Source: Clostridiales bacterium (lineage in GTDB: Bacteria > Bacillota > Clostridia > Christensenellales > UBA1242). From it: a stretch of 42,773 nucleotides of DNA. The notes below the pieces were generated by a model. That model was not told the DNA's origin. It was given only the letters and a program-made list of their open reading frames with translations, and did not search any database. The position numbers and the translations under genes are program-made. Below, one piece after another: positions 35,259 through 42,773 of this stretch; the first letter of the stretch is position 1; each line of letters begins with the position of its first letter. The stretch is from the NCBI GenBank assembly GCA_015055905.1, contig SVHI01000011.1, positions 1-42,773 of the forward strand, read 5' to 3'.

Positions 35259-37673
35259 ATGCAAGAGCAAAATCAAATTAAGTTAATGATTGAAAACTCA
35301 TTAAAATTTGCTAAAGCGCTTCGTTCGAATGTTTTAGAAACTGAGCACTTGCTTTTTGGTGTGCTTTCGATTCAAGACTCACTCCCAAGCAAGATTCTTG
35401 GAATGTTTGGAGTAACAAAAGAAACTTATGCCAAAGTTGTTAAGTCTTATAAAAAGACTCAAAATGAAACTGTTGATGCTCAAATGATTTATTCAAAAAA
35501 CGTGTCAAATATACTTTCAAAGGCATACAAAAAAGACGGAACAACAACGGCAAACATTAGTGATGTTTTGTATTATTTGATTTCTAAAAAAGAGTTTAAG
35601 TCTTACATTATTTTGGCTTCAGTGTTTAAACTCGACATTCAAAAAATTGTTTTGAAACTTAAACCAAGTCTTTCTCTTTATGGTGAAAAGAAACAAGAAA
35701 CAAAAGTTACTTACACTGAAAATTTGCCAGATGAACTTAAAGATTTAGGTATTGACCTTACTGCAAAAATGGCGAATAGTGATATGCCAAAGATTATTGG
35801 CAGAGATGAAGAGATTTCAAGAACCATTGAAATTTTATGTAGAAAAACAAAAAATAACCCAATCTTGATTGGAGAGCCTGGTGTTGGAAAATCATCAGTA
35901 GTTGAGGGGCTTGCTCTTAATATTGTAAGAGGCGATGTTCCAGAACTCTTGAATGGGAAAACAGTTTTTTCTCTTGATATGGCTTCTCTTATGGCTGGAA
36001 CAAAATTCCGCGGAAGTATGGAAGAGAAACTTAAAAAAGCAATTAATGCAATAATTTCAAACCCAAATATCATTGTGTTTATTGATGAAGTTCATATGCT
36101 TTATCAAGCGGGAAATAAAGATGGCGAGATTTCGCCAAGCGACATTTTGAAACCATATTTAGCAAGGGGAGAACTTCACTGTATTGGTGCGACAACTCTT
36201 GCAGAGTATAAATCTTACATTGAAAAAGACCCCGCGCTTGAACGTCGTTTTCAACCTGTTAATGTTGAAGAACCAACTGTTGGTGACACGATTTCAATCA
36301 TAAAAAATATTAGAGGTTCGTTTGAAAAATTCCACGGTGTGAGAATTTTGGACGAGGCAGTTGATGCTGCTGTTAACTTGTCGGTTAGATATATCACAAA
36401 TAGATTTTTGCCAGATAAAGCCATTGACCTTATTGATGAAGCGTGCAGCAAATTGAAGATTTCTTTGTCAGAATTTTCTGATGAAATTAGAGAGTTAAAT
36501 AAGCGTGTTTTGGAACTTGATAGACAGAAGGCAGAGTGCTTGAAAAAAGGAAAAGAGGACTATTTGAAAGCAAACAAAATCAACCAAGAAAAAACGCAAA
36601 TTTTAGATAAAATCAATCAAATTCGTGCAAAAGAACTCGAAATTAACGGAAAAATTGCAAATGAGATTACTGCAGAAAACATTAGGGAAGTTGTTTCTGC
36701 TTGGACAAAAATCCCAGTTAACAAACTCTCTTCAACCGAAAAAGAAATGCTTGTTAACTTAGAAAAAATTCTTGGTGCAAGAGTGTTTGGTCAGGACGAT
36801 GCGGTGTCTGCTGTTGCAAATGCAATTAGAAGGTCAAGGGCAGATATCAATGACCCAAACAAGCCTATTGGTTCGTTCTTGTTTTTAGGTCCAACTGGTG
36901 TTGGTAAAACAGAACTTGCAAAGGCTGTTAGTGATGTTATGTTTAACAGTGAAGATGCAATTTTGAGATTTGATATGAGTGAGTTTATGGAAAGCCATTC
37001 TGTTGCAAGACTCATTGGTGCACCTCCTGGATATGTTGGTCACGAAGACGGTGGTGAACTTACAGACGCTGTGAAAAATAATCCATATTCAGTTGTTTTG
37101 TTTGACGAGATTGAAAAAGCACACCCAGACATTTTCAACTTGCTCTTGCAAGTTCTTGATGAGGGTAGACTTACTGACTCAAAAGGAAAACATATTAACT
37201 TTAGAAACACTGTTATCATTATGACAAGCAACAATGGTGTTCAAGACCTTATTGCGAGACGCAAGTTTGAAAAACAATCTGGCGAGAAATCTAAAGTTTC
37301 AACAGATGAGTTTTTGATGAACAAACTTCGTGATAAATTCAAGCCTGAAATTTTAAATAGAATTGACCAAATTGTTATCTTTGATACCTTGTCAAAAGAG
37401 AGTGTTCTTTCTATCACAAACCTTATGCTTGAATCGTTTGTGAAAAGGGTTGCTAAAAAAGGCATTAAACTCATTATTACTGACGAGGCAAAGAATCTTA
37501 TTTGCGACAAGGGCTATGATGAAGAATATGGTGCTAGACCAATAAAAAAGGTTATTGATAAGGAAATAAAAGATATTTTGGCGAATATGATTATTAAAGG
37601 CGAGGTTGGAGACAACAGCGTTGTTAAAATTGATGCGCTTGAAAATAATTTTACATTTGATATAATTTGTTAA
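35259..37673 (+). CDS. clpC: ClpC-type AAA+ ATPase
   Basis: Clp N domain, GEPGVGKSS and GPTGVGKTE Walker A motifs, middle domain. Confidence 0.92.
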   Translation: MQEQNQIKLMIENSLKFAKALRSNVLETEHLLFGVLSIQDSLPSKILGMFGVTKETYAKVVKSYKKTQNETVDAQMIYSKNVSNILSKAYKKDGTTTANISDVLYYLISKKEFKSYIILASVFKLDIQKIVLKLKPSLSLYGEKKQETKVTYTENLPDELKDLGIDLTAKMANSDMPKIIGRDEEISRTIEILCRKTKNNPILIGEPGVGKSSVVEGLALNIVRGDVPELLNGKTVFSLDMASLMAGTKFRGSMEEKLKKAINAIISNPNIIVFIDEVHMLYQAGNKDGEISPSDILKPYLARGELHCIGATTLAEYKSYIEKDPALERRFQPVNVEEPTVGDTISIIKNIRGSFEKFHGVRILDEAVDAAVNLSVRYITNRFLPDKAIDLIDEACSKLKISLSEFSDEIRELNKRVLELDRQKAECLKKGKEDYLKANKINQEKTQILDKINQIRAKELEINGKIANEITAENIREVVSAWTKIPVNKLSSTEKEMLVNLEKILGARVFGQDDAVSAVANAIRRSRADINDPNKPIGSFLFLGPTGVGKTELAKAVSDVMFNSEDAILRFDMSEFMESHSVARLIGAPPGYVGHEDGGELTDAVKNNPYSVVLFDEIEKAHPDIFNLLLQVLDEGRLTDSKGKHINFRNTVIIMTSNNGVQDLIARRKFEKQSGEKSKVSTDEFLMNKLRDKFKPEILNRIDQIVIFDTLSKESVLSITNLMLESFVKRVAKKGIKLIITDEAKNLICDKGYDEEYGARPIKKVIDKEIKDILANMIIKGEVGDNSVVKIDALENNFTFDIIC

Positions 37674-37739
37674 TTATTTATTTTGTAATTTGTCAAAATT
37701 CGGTTATAATAAAGATAGAACAAGTAGGAGGGTTAGATT

Positions 37740-38267
37740 ATGAAAATAGACATTGTTCAAAGAAATTATATTGCTAGAGATAAACTTATTGACTTGATTA
37801 ACAAAAAACTTACAAGATTTGAAAAGTATTTAAGCGAAGGTGCTAGTTCAAAAGTTGTTCTTTCAAGAGCTGGAAACCAAGATAGATATAAGATGGAAAT
37901 CACTGTTAAAGACACTGGTCTTTTTGTTAGAAGCGAAGTTCAATCAGATAATATGTATGTTAACCTCGATACCTGTCTTGCTAAAATTGAAAGACAAGTT
38001 GTTAGAGTTGCTGGAAAATATAAAGATAAAATCAAAAACGTTGACCCAATGGATTTGTTGTTTGCTGAAACAGTTCCTGAAGTTGAGCCAGCTAAAATCG
38101 TTAAGAGAAAAGATTTTGAACTTGATATTTTATCAGAAGAACAAGCAATTGACCAATTAGAGCTTATTGGAAATGATTTCTATATTTATAGAGACAACCA
38201 AACAAACCTTGTTAACGTTATCTACAAACGTGAAGACGGAAACTATGGTTTAATCGAAACAAGATAA
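37740..38267 (+). CDS. hpf: Ribosome hibernation promoting factor, long form
   Basis: S30AE N-terminal domain and C-terminal IVKRKDFEL...EEQAIDQLELIGNDFYIYRDNQTNLVNVIYKREDGNYGLIE. Confidence 0.93.
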   Translation: MKIDIVQRNYIARDKLIDLINKKLTRFEKYLSEGASSKVVLSRAGNQDRYKMEITVKDTGLFVRSEVQSDNMYVNLDTCLAKIERQVVRVAGKYKDKIKNVDPMDLLFAETVPEVEPAKIVKRKDFELDILSEEQAIDQLELIGNDFYIYRDNQTNLVNVIYKREDGNYGLIETR

Positions 38268-38275
38268 AATTTCTT

Positions 38276-38305
38276 TAAGGCATACCTTTTCGTATGCCTT
38301 TTCTT
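38276..38305 (+). terminator. Intrinsic terminator after hpf
   Basis: AAGGCATAC-ctttt-cGTATGCCTTTTCTT. Confidence 0.75.
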
Positions 38306-38316
38306 ATGGGTTTATT

Positions 38317-39300
38317 ATGAAGAATTATTTAGAAGTTAAAAATTTATGCTATGCACACTACAAACAGCCTCTTTGTTTAAAAGATGTTACTTTTTCTATG
38401 AAGAAAAATGAGACGCTCGTTGTTGTCGGTTTTGACGATATGGGAAAAACCACGCTTTTGAATTGTGTGTCTGGGTTTGATGATAGGTATTTTGGAAATG
38501 TTTTATTAGAAGAAGTTGATATCAAAAATATTCCAGATGAAGATAAGGGATTTTCAATTTTGTATGAAGAGCCAATCTTAATCAATGGAACTATCGAAAA
38601 GAACCTAGATTTTGTTTGTAAAACTCTTGGAATTAAAAAGGAAAGAGAAGAAAAGGAAGATTTGATTTTGAAGTTTGGGCTTGAAGGAAAACTAAAGAGC
38701 AAAGTTAAAAATCTTTCTTATGCCGAAAGGGTTAAATTGAACCTTGCAAGAATTTGGATAAAGCAACCAAGGTTTGTTTTTATTGACGATATTTTTAGAA
38801 ATTTGACCGCTGAAGAATCTGCAGAGATTTTGGGGTTGGTTCAAGAAGTTACTAAAAACAGCACAAACATAATTGTTTTCTCTAAAGACACTGTTTTAAA
38901 AAATAGAGAGATTGTTAATAATTTCAAAAATAATAAATTGTTATATTTAAATAACTCGGTAGGTCGTTTATATAAGAATTTTGCGGAGTTTGAAAAATCT
39001 TGTGTTGATTTAAATGCAACATTGTTCTTTGATTATTACAAAGTTGTTAATGGCGCGTGTTATGTTGAAGATGGGGCATATTTCTTTGTTGACAACACTG
39101 GCGTTCATTTTAAGTTTGATAAGGAATTTAATAAAAAGTTTAACAATGTTAAACTCGATGTTATTGAAGGGGAAGACACTGTTTTTGTATTTAAAAAGGA
39201 ACTAAACTTAGAATTATATAAAAACAATGATGTGAACACTTATTTTAAAGAAGGGCTCATTATGATGTTTGCTAAGTTAGATGGTTCAAGAATTATATAA
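38317..39300 (+). CDS. ABC-type ATPase domain protein (degenerate), with C-terminal extension
   Basis: Walker A GFDDMGKTT; LSYAERVKLNLARIWIKQPRFVFIDD in place of LSGGQ...LLLDEP. Confidence 0.75.
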   Translation: MKNYLEVKNLCYAHYKQPLCLKDVTFSMKKNETLVVVGFDDMGKTTLLNCVSGFDDRYFGNVLLEEVDIKNIPDEDKGFSILYEEPILINGTIEKNLDFVCKTLGIKKEREEKEDLILKFGLEGKLKSKVKNLSYAERVKLNLARIWIKQPRFVFIDDIFRNLTAEESAEILGLVQEVTKNSTNIIVFSKDTVLKNREIVNNFKNNKLLYLNNSVGRLYKNFAEFEKSCVDLNATLFFDYYKVVNGACYVEDGAYFFVDNTGVHFKFDKEFNKKFNNVKLDVIEGEDTVFVFKKELNLELYKNNDVNTYFKEGLIMMFAKLDGSRII

Positions 39301-39373
39301 AATTATTACAAAAAACATTGAAATTCGATTTTTTATTTGATATAATGGCAATGATGTTTATAAGGAGAGCTTT

Positions 39374-39786
39374 ATGGACTATTTATCTGGTAAATTAAAC
39401 AGCTCAAATAATGATGGAAGTGTAGATGCTCATTCAAAGTCTTCAAGAAAGCACGACTCAAATTTCGTTAAGCTTTCAAAGGCTATGCTTGCTTGTCTCA
39501 GTTCTGATGAACAAGCAACCATTTCTGAAAAATATCTTACTCCTGAAATCGTATCTGTAATGCAAGACAAAGAACTTATTGATTGCATTAATGCTTTTTT
39601 TGCTAATAATTTAAATATATCTGAAACAAGTAGAAATGCTTTCTTGCATAGAAACACACTTCTTTATCGTATTGAAAAAATTAGCAGAGTTACTGGCCTC
39701 AACATTAGAAATTTTGATGATGCTATGACTTTCAAAATGCTTCTTATTATCTACGAAAAGATTAACGAAAGATATGGGAGAAAGTA

Positions 39787-39787
<1 letters not shown>
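39374..39787 (+). CDS. PucR/CdaR-type C-terminal helix-turn-helix protein
   Basis: NNLNISETSRNAFLHRNTLLYRIEKISRVTGLNIRNFDDAMTFKMLL. Confidence 0.8.
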
Positions 39788-41698
<1,911 letters not shown>

Positions 41699-41701
41699 TT
41701 T

Positions 41702-41995
41702 ATGTTGAATTCAAATCAAAGAGCAAAACTTAGAAGTTATGCTTCAACAATTGATGCAACAACCATTATTGGAAAAGATGGGCTTACTGATAATGTTTTA
41801 GAACAAATTGATAAGCAACTTTTCTCTCACGAAATGGTTAAGGTTTCAGTTTTAGAGGGTGCTGAAGAGTCTGCAAAAGATTATCTTAAGCAAACAGCAG
41901 AAAAACTTAAGGCTGAAGAAGTTTGTTCAATTGGTAGAAAGTATGTAGTTTATAGAATGTCTAACAAAAAGGGCATTAAACACATTGAGTTTTAG
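41702..41995 (+). CDS. yhbY: YhbY-family RNA-binding (CRM domain) protein
   Basis: NSNQRAKLRSYASTIDATTIIGKDGLTDNVLEQIDKQLFSHEMVKV. Confidence 0.92.
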   Translation: MLNSNQRAKLRSYASTIDATTIIGKDGLTDNVLEQIDKQLFSHEMVKVSVLEGAEESAKDYLKQTAEKLKAEEVCSIGRKYVVYRMSNKKGIKHIEF

Positions 41996-42003
41996 GTGAA
42001 ATT

Positions 42004-42726
42004 ATGAAACTTGTTTTGATTGGTGGTGGAAACTACGGAGTTCAAGAATATTTGCCATATAACTTAAAAGAAATTGATGAAAAAATTGTTAGTCTTTCAA
42101 ATAAAGCACACCCAAGGCTATTGTTTATTGGGTTTACTGAAAGGTCAAATTATTACTATTCATTTATAAAGAGAAACTTTATGAATCTTGGCTGTCAATG
42201 TGAATATTTGAAATATGATGAATTTGATAATCAAAAAACGGTTGACGGAAAGTTTAAACGTGCTGATATTTTGTATCTTGGCGGCGGAAATACTTTATTT
42301 TATATGAAACAAATCAAAAAGTTTGGACTTGATAAAAAGATTGTTGAGTTTGCTGAGCAGGGAAAGGTTGTCGCTGGTTTATCTGCTGGCTCAATTATTT
42401 GCTGTAGCTTAGGAATGTCTGATTCAAGAAATTATCAAGGCAAAGTTAAATATACTTGCGTTAAGGGGCTTGGATTATTAGATTTTGTATATGTTCCGCA
42501 CTATCAAAATTCAAATAGACCTGATGATATTGAAAGGTTTATGTCATATAAGAAAAAGATGACTGCAATATGTTGCGATGAATGTGCTGCGTTTGTGGTT
42601 GAAGATGATAAATTTTTTACATTAAAAACCAACGAAAATTCAAAGGTATTTAAATGTAAATTTGAAAATAAAATTTTAAAACAAACTGAAATTAAAACCC
42701 AAGGAAATCTTTTAGATTTAATTTAA
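42004..42726 (+). CDS. Peptidase S51 (peptidase E) family protein
   Basis: LYLGGGNTLFYMKQI and VVAGLSAGSIICC nucleophile motif. Confidence 0.88.
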   Translation: MKLVLIGGGNYGVQEYLPYNLKEIDEKIVSLSNKAHPRLLFIGFTERSNYYYSFIKRNFMNLGCQCEYLKYDEFDNQKTVDGKFKRADILYLGGGNTLFYMKQIKKFGLDKKIVEFAEQGKVVAGLSAGSIICCSLGMSDSRNYQGKVKYTCVKGLGLLDFVYVPHYQNSNRPDDIERFMSYKKKMTAICCDECAAFVVEDDKFFTLKTNENSKVFKCKFENKILKQTEIKTQGNLLDLI

Positions 42727-42735
42727 AACTAATGA

Positions 42736-42764
42736 TTGACAATGAATTCGGTTTGTGATAGAAT
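42736..42764 (+). promoter_or_regulatory. Promoter of gene beginning at window end
   Basis: TTGACA-N17-TAGAAT; ATG at 42771. Confidence 0.65.
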
Positions 42765-42773
42765 TTGGGTATG

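Overview
AT-rich, gene-dense bacterial chromosome segment, most like an uncultured low-GC Firmicutes/Clostridia-type genome (taxonomy is inferred). I see no mobile elements, CRISPR arrays, rRNA genes or phage modules. Main contents, in order: TSUP permease fragments; an rnfC-D-E-A-B operon with no rnfG; a Ppx/GppA-HD protein; a degenerate MreB-like protein; SpoIVFB-like protease; rplU-prp-rpmA behind a structured leader; OGG-type glycosylase; floA; orphan proteins and lipoproteins; polA; lytic transglycosylase; tRNA-Leu(AAG); gmk; a MetRS-like synthetase behind a candidate attenuator; tspO; an ABC-F ATPase; six tRNA genes (Pro, Met, Asp, Phe, Thr, Tyr); DUF1893-like and HEPN-like proteins; a macrodomain protein; degV; ctsR-mcsA-mcsB-clpC; hpf; a degenerate ABC ATPase; nth; obgE; yhbY; peptidase E. 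The strongest signal is that several familiar systems keep their gene order and fold but appear to have lost the residues that define their chemistry. (i) The Rnf-like complex lacks rnfG, the RnfC NADH/FMN loop, the RnfD flavinylation motif and half of the RnfA/RnfE cysteines. (ii) The McsB homologue lacks the ATP-binding arginines, and its ClpC neighbour lacks an obvious ClpP-docking G-F motif and one phosphoarginine pocket. MreB-like, Ppx-like, macrodomain, MetRS-like and ABC proteins show similar changes. Family comparisons were made from memory, without alignment tools, so they need formal alignment.
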